64,000 bases of DNA from DASREM01 sp035652095 (GCA_035652095.1 DASREM010000019.1:40003-104002), one strand, 5' to 3'. Positions 50,604-60,246 are shown, numbered from the stretch's first letter. Notes: a model not told the origin generated them from the letters alone. Numbers and translations: made by a program.

Positions 50604-53168
50604 ATGTCCGAAGCCAATCGAGTTGATCGAGCCGACATCGCCCGCCAGATCGAGCGGGCTGAGAAGCTGCTGCAAAAAGGAAAGCCCGCCGATGCGCTCG
50701 AGATTTACCTGCAAGTCCTGCAAGTGGATCGCGATAACGACACGGTCCGCTCCATGGCAGCCGATCTCAGCCTCTCCCTGCAGCGCACCGCCGAGGCCGT
50801 CAAATTATTGGGAGAGCTTTTCGATCGCCAGGTGGAAGCGGGCGATGGCACCCGTGCGAGTCTCACCTACAAAAAGCTGGCTCGCTTTGTAAATCCTACT
50901 TGGGACCAGAAGGTTCGCTTCGGGCAATTGCTCGAAAATAGCAACCGGAAACTGGCGGTAGATACTTACGAAACCGCTCTCGAGGAACTCTCCAAGCAGG
51001 GTCGAAAGCCCGAATCCCTGATGGTGCTGAAGCGGGTGGTGGCGCTTGAGGCCAAGGAACGCAACTACTTGCGTCTGGGAGAACTCTCGTCCGAGGTGGG
51101 AGACAATAAGGGCGCCGCTGCCGCCTTCCTGCAGCTCGCGCAGATGGCGGAGAGCGCGGGCGCCAATGCAGCGCAGTGGTTTGAACGAGCCTATGCCGAG
51201 GATGCCACCGACGCCGGCATTGCGCTCGCGTACGGAAAAAGCCTGATGGCGCAAGGCGAGATCGGGGCGGCAATCTTTGTTCTCGAACCGCTTGTGCACT
51301 CCGGAAATCCCTCGATCGAACTCCGCGAGACTTATGCCAAGGCCCTGATCGCGGCCAACCGACTGGTAGAAGCCGAGCCCCTGTTGTGGCAGATGCTCGA
51401 GCAGAATCCGTCGCGGGTGAACGAAATTTCCAGCCTCATCGGGCAGTTCATCGACGCCGAGCAGGATACGGAGGCGGTTGCGCTGGCGCGTAAGCTGGAA
51501 CAGTTCCAGCGCCGGCACGGTGAGCGCCGGTCTTTTCTGACCATGATGCAGGAGATCGCCGCGTCGCATCGCGCGTCGCCGGACGTGCTGGAATATTTAA
51601 GCGAGCTCTTTAACGGCGCCAACCGCGAAGCTGATTATTGCCAGACCCTGCTTAAGCTTTTCGATCTTCATTTCGGAATGGGCAACTATGCCAAAGCCGC
51701 AGAGTGCCTGGACCGCGCCGCCGAGGTGGATGCCTACGAGCCTGGACATCAAAAGCGGCTCGAGACCCTGCACGGCAAAATTGACGAATCACGCTACCGG
51801 GTCATCTCGTCGCGGCTTACAGGGCTGAATAAATCGGTTCCGGAAAATACTCCCATCGAAGGACCGACGCTCGGTTCGGCGGCGCTGCAGGACTTGATGC
51901 TGCAGGCGGAAATCCTGGTCCAATACGGTATGCGCTCGAAGGCGATCGAGCGCTTGCAGCGTATCCAGGAATTGTTTCCCCGCGAAGAAGAGCGGAACGA
52001 GGACCTGCAGCGGCTGTATATGTCGGCGGGAATGAACCCGCGATATTCCGATGCGCCATCTCCGGTCGATCCCGCGGCGCCCAAACCGGTGGTGGAGACC
52101 AAGCCCGCGGCGTTGCCCAACGAGGGCGCGGACGTCAGCAGTCTGACCCGTGTCGCCGAAATCACTCGCAAGCTTTATCGCCAGAGCAATGCGGATGCGG
52201 TCATGACCACCGCTGTAAATGAAATCGGTGGGCAATGGAAGGCCAATCGCTGCATCGCTGCGACTCGCAAGCCGGGATTGTCGCCAACCGCGGTGAAGGA
52301 ATTCTGCGCCGACGGCGTCAAGCCGGGCAGTTCGGCCGCGCTGGCAAAGCTGGTGGCGGCGGTGCAGGACCTGGCGATCGCACGCGGAACCCTGACCCTG
52401 ACCGATGCGCCGGTGGCGGCCGAGCTACAACCGGCGCGCGAGGCGCTGGCTGAACTTGGAATCACATCGTTGCTGGCACTGCCATTAAGCGACGGCGCCG
52501 ACCAGGTGGGAGTGCTGCTGCTCACACAATCGACGACCCGCGGGTGGAACTCCAGCGACATCGTGGTGCTGAAGACGATCTCCGACCAGATTGTGATCGC
52601 CCTTAACAACGCAGGGCTGCGGCGGCTGGTGAAGAATCTTTCCGTCACCGACGAGCAGTCGGGACTGCTGAAACGCGCGTCTTACCTCGACCTGCTGATG
52701 GCCGAGACGCGCCGCGGAGTGCAACAGGGGACCGCGGTTTCCATTGCCCTGATGCAGTTTGGAAAGAGCGCCGCCATGTTGAAGGAATTCGGAGAAGCCG
52801 CGGTCGAAACCCTGATGCGCCAGATCGGCCAGCTTTTTGCCACCAACATCCGGCAGAATGATCTCGCCTTCCGCTACGAGAATACGACCATCGCTATTGT
52901 TCTTGGAGAGACAGGAGAAAAAGAAGCGCAACTCGCGATCGAAAAGCTGCGCAAACTCCTGGCGAAAGTAAACCTTCCGGGCAGGGAGACGCCTGTCCAC
53001 TTCAACGTGGGAATTGCCGAAGCCGTGGTGCGGCAGCAGTTCGACCCCGTGGATATTGTCACCGAAGTGATCAATCGCGCCGAACTCGCCTTGGACATGG
53101 CAGTCGCACAAAACGCAACCAGCCCGGTGTGTTTGGCCGCCACCTTGTCGTCCGCCGCCGTCGCCTAA
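50604..53168 (+). CDS. TPR-GAF-GGDEF (degenerate) signalling protein
   Basis: 854 aa. Residues 5-470 are about ten TPR-like units (KGKPADALEIYLQVLQVDRD). A Pro/Ala-rich linker near 480 precedes a GAF-like domain (about 515-670; SDIVVLKTISDQIVIALNNA). A diguanylate-cyclase-like domain fills 680-840 (DEQSGLLKRASYLDLLMAET, HFNVGIAEAV), but the GG(D/E)EF active site reads RYENTTIAI, so cyclase activity is improbable. No signal or membrane segment. Probably a cytosolic scaffold that senses a ligand. Confidence 0.92.
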   Translation: MSEANRVDRADIARQIERAEKLLQKGKPADALEIYLQVLQVDRDNDTVRSMAADLSLSLQRTAEAVKLLGELFDRQVEAGDGTRASLTYKKLARFVNPTWDQKVRFGQLLENSNRKLAVDTYETALEELSKQGRKPESLMVLKRVVALEAKERNYLRLGELSSEVGDNKGAAAAFLQLAQMAESAGANAAQWFERAYAEDATDAGIALAYGKSLMAQGEIGAAIFVLEPLVHSGNPSIELRETYAKALIAANRLVEAEPLLWQMLEQNPSRVNEISSLIGQFIDAEQDTEAVALARKLEQFQRRHGERRSFLTMMQEIAASHRASPDVLEYLSELFNGANREADYCQTLLKLFDLHFGMGNYAKAAECLDRAAEVDAYEPGHQKRLETLHGKIDESRYRVISSRLTGLNKSVPENTPIEGPTLGSAALQDLMLQAEILVQYGMRSKAIERLQRIQELFPREEERNEDLQRLYMSAGMNPRYSDAPSPVDPAAPKPVVETKPAALPNEGADVSSLTRVAEITRKLYRQSNADAVMTTAVNEIGGQWKANRCIAATRKPGLSPTAVKEFCADGVKPGSSAALAKLVAAVQDLAIARGTLTLTDAPVAAELQPAREALAELGITSLLALPLSDGADQVGVLLLTQSTTRGWNSSDIVVLKTISDQIVIALNNAGLRRLVKNLSVTDEQSGLLKRASYLDLLMAETRRGVQQGTAVSIALMQFGKSAAMLKEFGEAAVETLMRQIGQLFATNIRQNDLAFRYENTTIAIVLGETGEKEAQLAIEKLRKLLAKVNLPGRETPVHFNVGIAEAVVRQQFDPVDIVTEVINRAELALDMAVAQNATSPVCLAATLSSAAVA

Positions 53169-53297
53169 GGACATTCTAGATTGCAACCGCCGGTTGAAAT
53201 GTAAACTTGGCAGTCCCTGCCGGTGGCACAAACTCCTTCCGCGCTGATAGACTGACGGGTTTGGCCGACCCGTTCGGAACTCTTCTGTAGGAACTCA

Positions 53298-54497
53298 ATG
53301 TTGAAACCAGGTGACATCGCAATCGTCAGCGGCGCGCGTACGCCGATGGGCCGCTACTGCGGCAAGCTAAAAGACTTCACCGCCATGGAACTGGCCGCGG
53401 TGGCAGGGAAAGCCGCCATCGAGCGCTCGGGAGTTGAGGCCAGGGAATTCGATCATGCCGTTTTCGGCAATGCGCAGCAAACCTCCGGTGACGCGCTTTA
53501 TGGCGCCCGCCATGTGGGGCTCCGCTCCGGATTGCCGATTGAAACTCCGGCGCTGACCGTCAACCGCCTTTGCGGATCAGGCATGCAGGCCATCGTCAAT
53601 GCGGCGCAAATGGTGCAATTGGGCGAGGCCAATGTCGTGCTCGCCGGAGGCATGGAGGCCATGTCGCAGGCCCCCTTCGTCATTCGCGGCCGCGACGGGT
53701 TCACGCTGGCCCCCGGCGGGAAACTTGAAGATTCGCTCATGGTCGCCCTGCTCGACAGTTATTGCGGCCTCTACATGGCGAATACCGCCGAACTGTACGG
53801 CGAGCAGCAGGGAATCACGCGCGAGATGCAGGACGAGTTCGCGTTGCGCTCGCAGCGCTGCGCTGACGATGCCTCCAAGGCCGGGCGCTTGCAGGAAGAA
53901 ATCGTTCCGGTCCCGCTGAAGGACCGCAAGGGCGAGCCCAGCGGAGAGATGTTTGCCGAAGACGATCACCGCCGCCCTCAAACCACGATGGAAGGTCTCG
54001 CCAAGTTGAAGCCTGCCTTCGGCAAAAACGGGACCGTCACGGCCGGCAACGCCAGCGGAATTGTGGATGGGGGCGCCGCGGTGGTGGTCATGTCGCTGGA
54101 GCAGGCCCAGAAACGCAATCTGAAGCCCCTGGGCCGAATCGTCAGTTGGGGAATTGCGGGTGTCGAGCCGAAGCTCATGGGTCGCGGTCCGGTTCCCGCC
54201 ACAAAACTGGCGCTGCAGAAGGCCGGCCTGACGCTCGACTACATAGACCTGATTGAAGTCAACGAGGCCTTCGCGGCGCAGTACCTGGCCGTCGAGAAAG
54301 AACTGGGATTGGATCGCGAGAAGGTGAACGTCAATGGCGGGGCGATCGCGCTGGGGCATCCGCTGGGCGCGACTGGCACGCGGCTCGTGATTACTTTGCT
54401 TTACGAACTCCACCGGCGAAAGAAAAAATATGGCTTGGCGACGGCGTGCATCGGCGGTGGGCAGGGCATCGCGATGATTGTGGAAGCGATGAACTAG
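53298..54497 (+). CDS. Acetyl-CoA acetyltransferase (thiolase)
   Basis: 399 aa. Active-site Cys in TVNRLCGSGMQAI, His in NGGAIALGHPLGATG, second Cys in ATACIGGGQG. Thiolase I/II type with GMEAMSQAPF and EVNEAFAAQYLA. Condenses two acetyl-CoA or cleaves 3-ketoacyl-CoA. First gene of a set with 3-hydroxybutyryl-CoA dehydrogenase and enoyl-CoA hydratase. AGGA precedes the ATG. Confidence 0.95.
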   Translation: MLKPGDIAIVSGARTPMGRYCGKLKDFTAMELAAVAGKAAIERSGVEAREFDHAVFGNAQQTSGDALYGARHVGLRSGLPIETPALTVNRLCGSGMQAIVNAAQMVQLGEANVVLAGGMEAMSQAPFVIRGRDGFTLAPGGKLEDSLMVALLDSYCGLYMANTAELYGEQQGITREMQDEFALRSQRCADDASKAGRLQEEIVPVPLKDRKGEPSGEMFAEDDHRRPQTTMEGLAKLKPAFGKNGTVTAGNASGIVDGGAAVVVMSLEQAQKRNLKPLGRIVSWGIAGVEPKLMGRGPVPATKLALQKAGLTLDYIDLIEVNEAFAAQYLAVEKELGLDREKVNVNGGAIALGHPLGATGTRLVITLLYELHRRKKKYGLATACIGGGQGIAMIVEAMN

Positions 54498-54503
54498 ACA
54501 CAG

Positions 54504-54582
54504 GAAATTCATCAACCACCAAGGGCACGAAGGGTCACAAAGGAGCTGAGAAACCCGGGTCGAAGCCCTTCGTGAAATTCAT
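54504..54582. repeat. Intergenic direct and inverted repeat
   Basis: GAAATTCAT occurs at 54504-54512 and 54574-54582. Between them are inverted arms CACGAAGGG (54526-54534) and CCCTTCGTG (54566-54574), with CACCAAGGGCACGAAGGGTC ahead of the left arm. The ACCACCAAGG.CACGAAGG wording is typical of dispersed repeats in environmental bacterial genomes. Confidence 0.6.
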
Positions 54583-54608
54583 GTTTTCGGTGGTGAATAA
54601 GGACTGAT

Positions 54609-55487
54609 ATGGAAATCAAGAAAGTGGGCGTACTCGGTTGTGGGTTGATGGGATCGGGCATCGCGCAGGTTGCGGCGATGGCGGGATTCGACGTGACCGT
54701 GCTCGAAGTGGATCAGAAGTTCATTGACAAGGGATTTGCAGGAATCGAGAAGTCGCTCGCCAAATTCGCGGAGAAGGGAACCATCAAGGAAACGCCGCAG
54801 GCGGTCCGTGCTCGTCTGAAGGGAACCACGAACCAGCAGGATCTCGCCGATTGCGACATCGTGATCGAAGCCGTCATCGAGAATGTGGAAGAAAAGAAAA
54901 AGATGTATTCCGCGCTCGATGCAATCGTAAAGAAAGACGCGATCTTTGCTTCGAACACTTCCTCCATCTCGATAACGGAACTGCTCACCGCCACCAAGCG
55001 CCCGGAACGTTTCATCGGTTTGCACTTTTTCAATCCAGTTCCGCTCATGAAACTGGTCGAGGTAGTTCGCACCATCGCTACGGCCGACGATGCGTACGAG
55101 GCAGCGTACGAGTTTGCCAAGAAGGTGGGCAAAGTCCCGGTGCGTACCAGCGACAAGACGGGATTTATCGTCAACCGCCTGCTGGTGCCGTACCTGCTGG
55201 ATGCAATCCGCGCCTATGAGGAAGGTGTCGGCTCGATCGAGGACATTGACAGCGCGATGAAGTTGGGCTGCGGATATCCGATGGGCCCATTCACCCTGCT
55301 CGACTTCGTCGGCCTCGATACGACCTACTACATCACTCATGTGATGTACGACGAGTTCAAGGAACGTCGCTTCGCATCTCCCCCGCTGCTCAAGAGACTG
55401 GTGATGGCGGGATGGTATGGCAGGAAGTCGGGCAAGGGGTTCTACGATTACGCAGACCCGGCCAATCCGAAGCCCAATAAACTGTAA
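54609..55487 (+). CDS. 3-hydroxybutyryl-CoA dehydrogenase
   Basis: 292 aa, typical length. NAD-binding GCGLMGSGIAQVAAMAGFDV; catalytic His in FIGLHFFNPVPLMKLVEVVR; substrate loop KTGFIVNRLLVPYLLDAI; C-terminal helical domain GPFTLLDFVGLDTTYYI. Interconverts acetoacetyl-CoA and 3-hydroxybutyryl-CoA using NAD(P)H. Between the thiolase and the enoyl-CoA hydratase genes. Confidence 0.95.
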   Translation: MEIKKVGVLGCGLMGSGIAQVAAMAGFDVTVLEVDQKFIDKGFAGIEKSLAKFAEKGTIKETPQAVRARLKGTTNQQDLADCDIVIEAVIENVEEKKKMYSALDAIVKKDAIFASNTSSISITELLTATKRPERFIGLHFFNPVPLMKLVEVVRTIATADDAYEAAYEFAKKVGKVPVRTSDKTGFIVNRLLVPYLLDAIRAYEEGVGSIEDIDSAMKLGCGYPMGPFTLLDFVGLDTTYYITHVMYDEFKERRFASPPLLKRLVMAGWYGRKSGKGFYDYADPANPKPNKL

Positions 55488-55568
55488 CTTCTGGTCACGG
55501 ACTGGAACGGTTTGTGTGCACTCCTCCCTGGTCCGTGTTGATCCGGTAAATCCGCCGCAAGGAATTGT

Positions 55569-56351
55569 ATGAGCTACGAAAACATACTCCTCGAAAAGAA
55601 AAACTCCATCGCCTACGTCACCGTCAACCGTCCCAAGGTTCTAAACGCGCTCAACATGGCGACCATGGAAGAGTTGCGCGGCGCGTTTCACGACATCAAG
55701 AATGATGCGTCAATTCGAGTCGTCATTCTCACCGGGTCGGGCGAGAAGGCGTTTATTGCCGGCGCCGACATCGGGGAACTCGCCAAGCATGACGCAGTCA
55801 GCGGCAAAGAGTACACCCATCGCGGCCAAAGCGTACTGAACCTGATCGAGAACCTGGGCAAGCCAGTGATCGCCTGCATCAATGGCTTCGCCCTTGGCGG
55901 GGGATGCGAAATTGCCATGGCTTGCACCATGCGTCTGGCCGGCGACAACGCGAAGCTGGGCCAGCCCGAAGTGAAGCTCGGAATTATTCCCGGATACGGT
56001 GGCACGCAGCGTTTGCCGCGGCTGGTGGGAAAAGGCATCGCCATGCAACTCGTGCTCGCCGGCGAAATGATCACCGCCCAGGAAGCGCACCGCATTGGCC
56101 TGGTGAATGAAGTCCTGGCGGCCGCGGAACTCATTCCTCGCGCCGAAGCCATCGCGCACAAGATCATCGCCAACGCGCCGCTAGCGGTTCAGTATGCGAT
56201 GGAGGCAGTCAATAAGGGCATGGAGATGACGCTCCAGGAAGGCCTGTACCTGGAGGCAGTGCTGTTCGGCGTCTCTTGCGCCACCGAAGACAAGAAGGAA
56301 GGCACAACAGCATTCCTGGAAAAGCGCGCTCCCCAATTCAAAGGGAAGTAA
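55569..56351 (+). CDS. Enoyl-CoA hydratase (crotonase family)
   Basis: 260 aa. Oxyanion-hole and catalytic Glu segments: FIAGADIGELAKHDA, NGFALGGGCEIAMACTMR, and GQPEVKLGIIPGYGGTQRLP with the second catalytic Glu. Short-chain crotonase type. Hydrates crotonyl-CoA to 3-hydroxybutyryl-CoA (or the reverse), completing the three-step acyl-CoA module with the two genes upstream. AAGGA Shine-Dalgarno. Followed after 33 nt by the VOC-lumazine synthase gene. Confidence 0.95.
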   Translation: MSYENILLEKKNSIAYVTVNRPKVLNALNMATMEELRGAFHDIKNDASIRVVILTGSGEKAFIAGADIGELAKHDAVSGKEYTHRGQSVLNLIENLGKPVIACINGFALGGGCEIAMACTMRLAGDNAKLGQPEVKLGIIPGYGGTQRLPRLVGKGIAMQLVLAGEMITAQEAHRIGLVNEVLAAAELIPRAEAIAHKIIANAPLAVQYAMEAVNKGMEMTLQEGLYLEAVLFGVSCATEDKKEGTTAFLEKRAPQFKGK

Positions 56352-56384
56352 CTGAACCTGAGCGGTCTTGATCCTAATCAACAG

Positions 56385-57308
56385 ATGCTCAAGTCTCTCC
56401 ACATCGGCCGCTACTCGACCAAGCCTGAAGAGTTCCGCAGGCTGGTGCGGTTCTTCGAGGCGATTGGGTTCGAACGTCTCAATAGCGGCGGCGCCGATCA
56501 GCATTCCGCGGTCTTGACTGCCCCGCTCGGCATGTTGAGCCTGAATGCGCTCTCGCAAACCTATCCCAAGCAAGTTCTGAAGCGCTTGAAGGATGTCGCG
56601 CGCCTGATTGTGCTCGAGGTAAACAACCCCGACGATGTTTTTGCGATTGCGAAGAAGATGGAATTTCCCATCCTCGCGGACCTGGTTTCAGCCGCAGGAG
56701 AGAGAAGCTTCTCGTTGGAATTGCCCGGCGAAATCATCGTCACCGTGCATGGCTCGCCGGCGAAGCTGGAGCCGGCTCTTGAAGGGAAACTCGATGCCTC
56801 AGAGAAACGGTTCGCGATCGTAGTCTCTCGATTCAATGCCTTCATCACGGAACGCTTGCTGCAAGGCGCGCTCGACGGACTGCGCCGCGCCGGGGCAGAA
56901 GCGAGTAATGTCACGATTGTTCGGGTTCCCGGAGCGTTCGAGATTCCCTCGGCATCGCGCACCCTCGCCGAAACCGGAAACTACGACGCGATCCTCTGCC
57001 TGGGGTGTCTGCTGCGCGGCGACACCGCACACTACGACGTGATCGTGAACGAGTGCGCCCGTGGAATCGGCCAATCGGCCCAGGAGAGCGGCGTTCCTCA
57101 TGCCTTCGGCGTGTTGACGTGCGACACGCTGGAACAGGCCATCGATCGCGCGGGATTGAAGATGGGAAACAAAGGATTCGAAGCGGCGTTAGCAGCGGTG
57201 GAAATGGCGAACCTGAAGAATACCGTTAGTCGGCCGCCGTCGACGACCCGACAGGCGAAACCTAAATCCAAGTCAAGCCCTGCCAAAGCAAAAAACAGAA
57301 AACGATAA
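56385..57308 (+). CDS. ribH: Fused VOC-like domain and 6,7-dimethyl-8-ribityllumazine synthase
   Basis: 307 aa, about double a normal lumazine synthase. Residues 1-125 read as a VOC/glyoxalase-like half (FRRLVRFFEAIGFERLNS, LIVLEVNNPDDVFAIAKKME, FSLELPGEIIVTVHG). Residues 135-285 are a complete RibH: EGKLDASEKRFAIVVSRFN (Phe150, Asn151), VRVPGAFEIP, LGCLLRGDTAHYD (catalytic His216) and NKGFEAALAAVEMA. C-terminal 22 residues are Lys/Ser/Pro-rich. nusB follows, the usual ribH-nusB neighbour. Makes lumazine for riboflavin. The fusion is unusual; the N-domain role is unknown. Confidence 0.92.
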   Translation: MLKSLHIGRYSTKPEEFRRLVRFFEAIGFERLNSGGADQHSAVLTAPLGMLSLNALSQTYPKQVLKRLKDVARLIVLEVNNPDDVFAIAKKMEFPILADLVSAAGERSFSLELPGEIIVTVHGSPAKLEPALEGKLDASEKRFAIVVSRFNAFITERLLQGALDGLRRAGAEASNVTIVRVPGAFEIPSASRTLAETGNYDAILCLGCLLRGDTAHYDVIVNECARGIGQSAQESGVPHAFGVLTCDTLEQAIDRAGLKMGNKGFEAALAAVEMANLKNTVSRPPSTTRQAKPKSKSSPAKAKNRKR

Positions 57309-57378
57309 TCGGATCTTTCCTCGTAACCTGTAGAATTTCTCAAGGGCAAAGCGACCACAAGCCAGCAACCGCTTTTTT

Positions 57379-57795
57379 ATGGGCACTCGTAGAAAATCCC
57401 GCGAACTGGTATTGCAGATGTTATTTCAGGCGGACATGGGCCGCCAGCAGCCGGAGGAAGTCCGGCGAACGTTCTGGGGTGAGCGGAACACGGTCGAGAA
57501 AGATGTGCGCGGCTTCGCCGACGACCTCTTCCGTGTGGCAACCGACCGCACCTCCGAGATCGATCAACTCATCGAGCGTCACGCCGAGCACTGGCGCATG
57601 GAGAGAATGGCCGCCGTGGACCGCAACGTTCTGCGCGCCGCGGTGGCGGAGCTTATCGGTTTCCCCGGCACTCCGCGCGCGGTGGTCATCAACGAGGCCC
57701 TGGAGATCGCGCGGAAATTCTCGAATCCCGAGTCAGTCCAGTTCATCAATGGGGTGCTAGACAGTGTCGGCAAAGACCTGAATAAGCCCGCTTAG
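57379..57795 (+). CDS. nusB: Transcription antitermination factor NusB
   Basis: 138 aa. All-helical NusB signature: RRKSRELVLQMLFQADMG, EIDQLIERHAEHWRMERMAA, VDRNVLRAAVAELIGFP and AVVINEALEIARKFSNPESV. Binds boxA RNA with NusE in rRNA antitermination. It lies 70 nt after the ribH fusion and converges with the propeller lipoprotein (1-nt gap). Confidence 0.96.
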   Translation: MGTRRKSRELVLQMLFQADMGRQQPEEVRRTFWGERNTVEKDVRGFADDLFRVATDRTSEIDQLIERHAEHWRMERMAAVDRNVLRAAVAELIGFPGTPRAVVINEALEIARKFSNPESVQFINGVLDSVGKDLNKPA

Positions 57796-57796
57796 A

Positions 57797-59986
57797 TCAG
57801 GGTTTTACTGCCATCAGGTCGGGCGCGCAGGTGAAGCTGACGTTGTTGGCGCAGAGATTTGCGTTCGGCGGCAGAAAAGGAATCTGCTGTAGATCAGAGT
57901 TCGTGATGGTATCGATCACATGCAGCGCGTCATCGCTTGCCGTCACAAACAAGGTTGCGCCGTCAGAACTCAGGTCTGCGCGCAATGGAGTCGCGTTTCC
58001 CACCAGCGAAATCCCTCCCGTCGTCTCGCTTCCGACATCGAAAATGAGAATGCTGCCAAGGTTCTGGCTGACGACGTAAGCCTTGCTTGCGTCCGACGAA
58101 AGGATGAACTGCGAGGGAGTGATCGCGCCCTGGCCGAGGTTGATGGAACGCGCAGCTGAGTGCGCAGCTGTGGGCTGGCACCCGCTTCCCGACAGGCTCA
58201 CCGGGATCACGTCAATGTTGGGAGGGTCCAGCGCCAGCATTGCTGAGCCGTCAATCACCGGCCGAATCGCGAACGGAGTCGCCGGAGTTCCGATGGTATC
58301 CGCCAATGCGTCATCGCAGGTGCGATAGGCGGTCACGGAGGCGGCGGCGCCACCGGCAAGGTAGCCGAAGGCCCCGGTGGGATGGAAGGTCACGTCAGTG
58401 GCAGGGCTGCCCAGCGGAACCGCCTTCAGTGCGTCCAGAGTTGAATAGATGTACAGAGTGTCAGTTCCTGCCGCGGGATCGTGCGCAACAATGAAGGCCT
58501 TGAGTCCGTCGGGAGAAAACGCCGCGGCAACCGCCCCGGTAATGGATAGCGCGACCCGCGTGTTGCTCATGGAGTCGTAGATATAAACCTGGTTCGGGGT
58601 CGAGAGGTTGTCGGCGACCACGACCTTGGTAGTCGTGGAACTGCTGGTCCCGTCCCCTGAAACCGCGAGGACCTTACCTACCACCGACGTGTTCTGAAAG
58701 ACCGTGGGTGTCGTACCCGAGACGTTGAGGATCATCAGTCCCTTGGTCCCGAACTGGTTCGAGTCGGTTCCCAGGAAGGCCAGGGTGCCGAATTTATTAA
58801 AGACCAGCGAATTCGGAGTTGCCGGCAAAACGATCGCAGTGCTGGTGCTGCCCGGAATTGTTAATTGCTGCAGCACGGTGGCGCAATTGCCTGCATTCGG
58901 CATAGAGCAGCCGGTGGTGGTAACCAGCACGGTTTGCGACGGGGTGGTCGTCGAGGTGCGGGTCGAAACTCCACTGATGGCCTGCGTGGGGTAAATCGGG
59001 AGCGATGGCAAGATCCCAATATTGCAAGTGGGTGGCGTGCATGACGCAGTCACGCTCACTCCGCCTACCTGGGTGCTCGACATGGTCACGCTTCCGGAAC
59101 TGCTGACATTGCCGATGGCGAAGTTGGAAGAACTCCAGGTGAGTGGGACGCCGGTAATGGTATTCCCAAGCGTGTCGGTTACGGTGGCGGTGATGCTCTT
59201 ACTTGTTCCGGCGGTCGTACTGAAGCTGGTGGTGTTGCTGCCGGCGACGGTTAAGGAGATGGATTCCACCGGGCAGGTGGTGAAGTTGATCGGAATTCCA
59301 TTTACGTTTGCCGCGCTGGCATAAATCTGGGCCACTCCAGGGGTCTTGGCTGTCGCTTGTACCTGGCCCTGGGGAAGAGTCGTAAGGGTGCTGTTGAGGC
59401 CCACCACGAGGCCATTCGTCTGCGTCCAGGTGAACGGGCCGACTGTCGAGGTGATGTCTACGAGTTGCCCGCCAGCCCCGAGCGTGTAAGCAGTAGCCTG
59501 GAAATTTTCGGTAGTGTCCTTGGAGATGCAGGACGTGGTAGGTGGCGGCGGAACCGGCGCCGGCGTGACCTGGATACTCTGCACATGTTGATGCACATAA
59601 ACCGTGGTTGGCGGACTATTCACTCCCAAAGCGGTGGCCGTAACCTGCGCAACTCCGGCCGGCCCCGGCGTGCAAACCGTAGGGGCGCTCAGCGAGTCCC
59701 AGGTGCCGGCACACGCCATCCCGTTGTTCGCGATGGTGAGCACGGCCGTGTTGCTGGAAAGAAATGAAATCGGTTCGGTGATGATTCTTCCAGAAAAATT
59801 ATGGGCGGTGGCGGTGAACGACTGGGTGGTGCCGATATCCATGGACGCCGTCGGAGTTGGCGACAGGGTCAAACTCGCGGGCTTCGGAAAGTTGGTAGTG
59901 CTGCGACTGCTTCCGCAGCCTACCAGGGCTGCGAGCAGGAAAACCGCAACCACGGTTCCTGACCAAACACAAAACCAGCGACCCAT
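57797..59986 (-). CDS. Lipoprotein with bacterial Ig-like (Big) domains and YncE-like beta-propeller
   Basis: 729 aa from the ATG at 59986 (GGGGAGG 5 nt upstream). Lipoprotein signal VVAVFLLAALVGCGSS. Residues 40-330 contain Ig-like/Big_2 units (TSKSITATVTDTLGNTITG, GVPLTWSSSNFAIGNVSSS). The C-terminal half is a cytochrome D1/YncE-like propeller (VLAVSGDGTSSSTTTKVVV, FHPTGAFGYLAGGAAASVTA). Surface or periplasmic adhesion-like protein; function unknown. Confidence 0.88.
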   Translation of the reverse strand: MGRWFCVWSGTVVAVFLLAALVGCGSSRSTTNFPKPASLTLSPTPTASMDIGTTQSFTATAHNFSGRIITEPISFLSSNTAVLTIANNGMACAGTWDSLSAPTVCTPGPAGVAQVTATALGVNSPPTTVYVHQHVQSIQVTPAPVPPPPTTSCISKDTTENFQATAYTLGAGGQLVDITSTVGPFTWTQTNGLVVGLNSTLTTLPQGQVQATAKTPGVAQIYASAANVNGIPINFTTCPVESISLTVAGSNTTSFSTTAGTSKSITATVTDTLGNTITGVPLTWSSSNFAIGNVSSSGSVTMSSTQVGGVSVTASCTPPTCNIGILPSLPIYPTQAISGVSTRTSTTTPSQTVLVTTTGCSMPNAGNCATVLQQLTIPGSTSTAIVLPATPNSLVFNKFGTLAFLGTDSNQFGTKGLMILNVSGTTPTVFQNTSVVGKVLAVSGDGTSSSTTTKVVVADNLSTPNQVYIYDSMSNTRVALSITGAVAAAFSPDGLKAFIVAHDPAAGTDTLYIYSTLDALKAVPLGSPATDVTFHPTGAFGYLAGGAAASVTAYRTCDDALADTIGTPATPFAIRPVIDGSAMLALDPPNIDVIPVSLSGSGCQPTAAHSAARSINLGQGAITPSQFILSSDASKAYVVSQNLGSILIFDVGSETTGGISLVGNATPLRADLSSDGATLFVTASDDALHVIDTITNSDLQQIPFLPPNANLCANNVSFTCAPDLMAVKP

Positions 59987-60217
59987 TCGTCCTCCCCGTC
60001 CCAATCGCTTCTCGGGACGAGTGCAATTGTTCTGGAAGTTCATCAGTTTAGAGGCTGTCCTCTATTTCGGCAACTTGACGAACGTCTCAGAGGTGAGATG
60101 CGGCGGCGAATCGGTTTGGATTCGTGAGTTCCAACTGGCGAATCGCGACAAAGGCCCACAAGCAGGAAAGTCGTCGTCCAGCCGGGTTGAGGAGAGTCGT
60201 TCGGAGTTGCTGGCTTA

Positions 60218-60246
60218 TTGACGTTCGGAAACAGGATTGCTATATT
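60218..60246 (+). promoter_or_regulatory. Strong sigma-70-type promoter of the str operon
   Basis: TTGACG (60218-60223), 17-nt spacer, TATATT (60241-60246). Best housekeeping promoter in the window. Predicted transcript start is near 60253, giving a leader of about 455 nt before rpsL. Confidence 0.75.
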
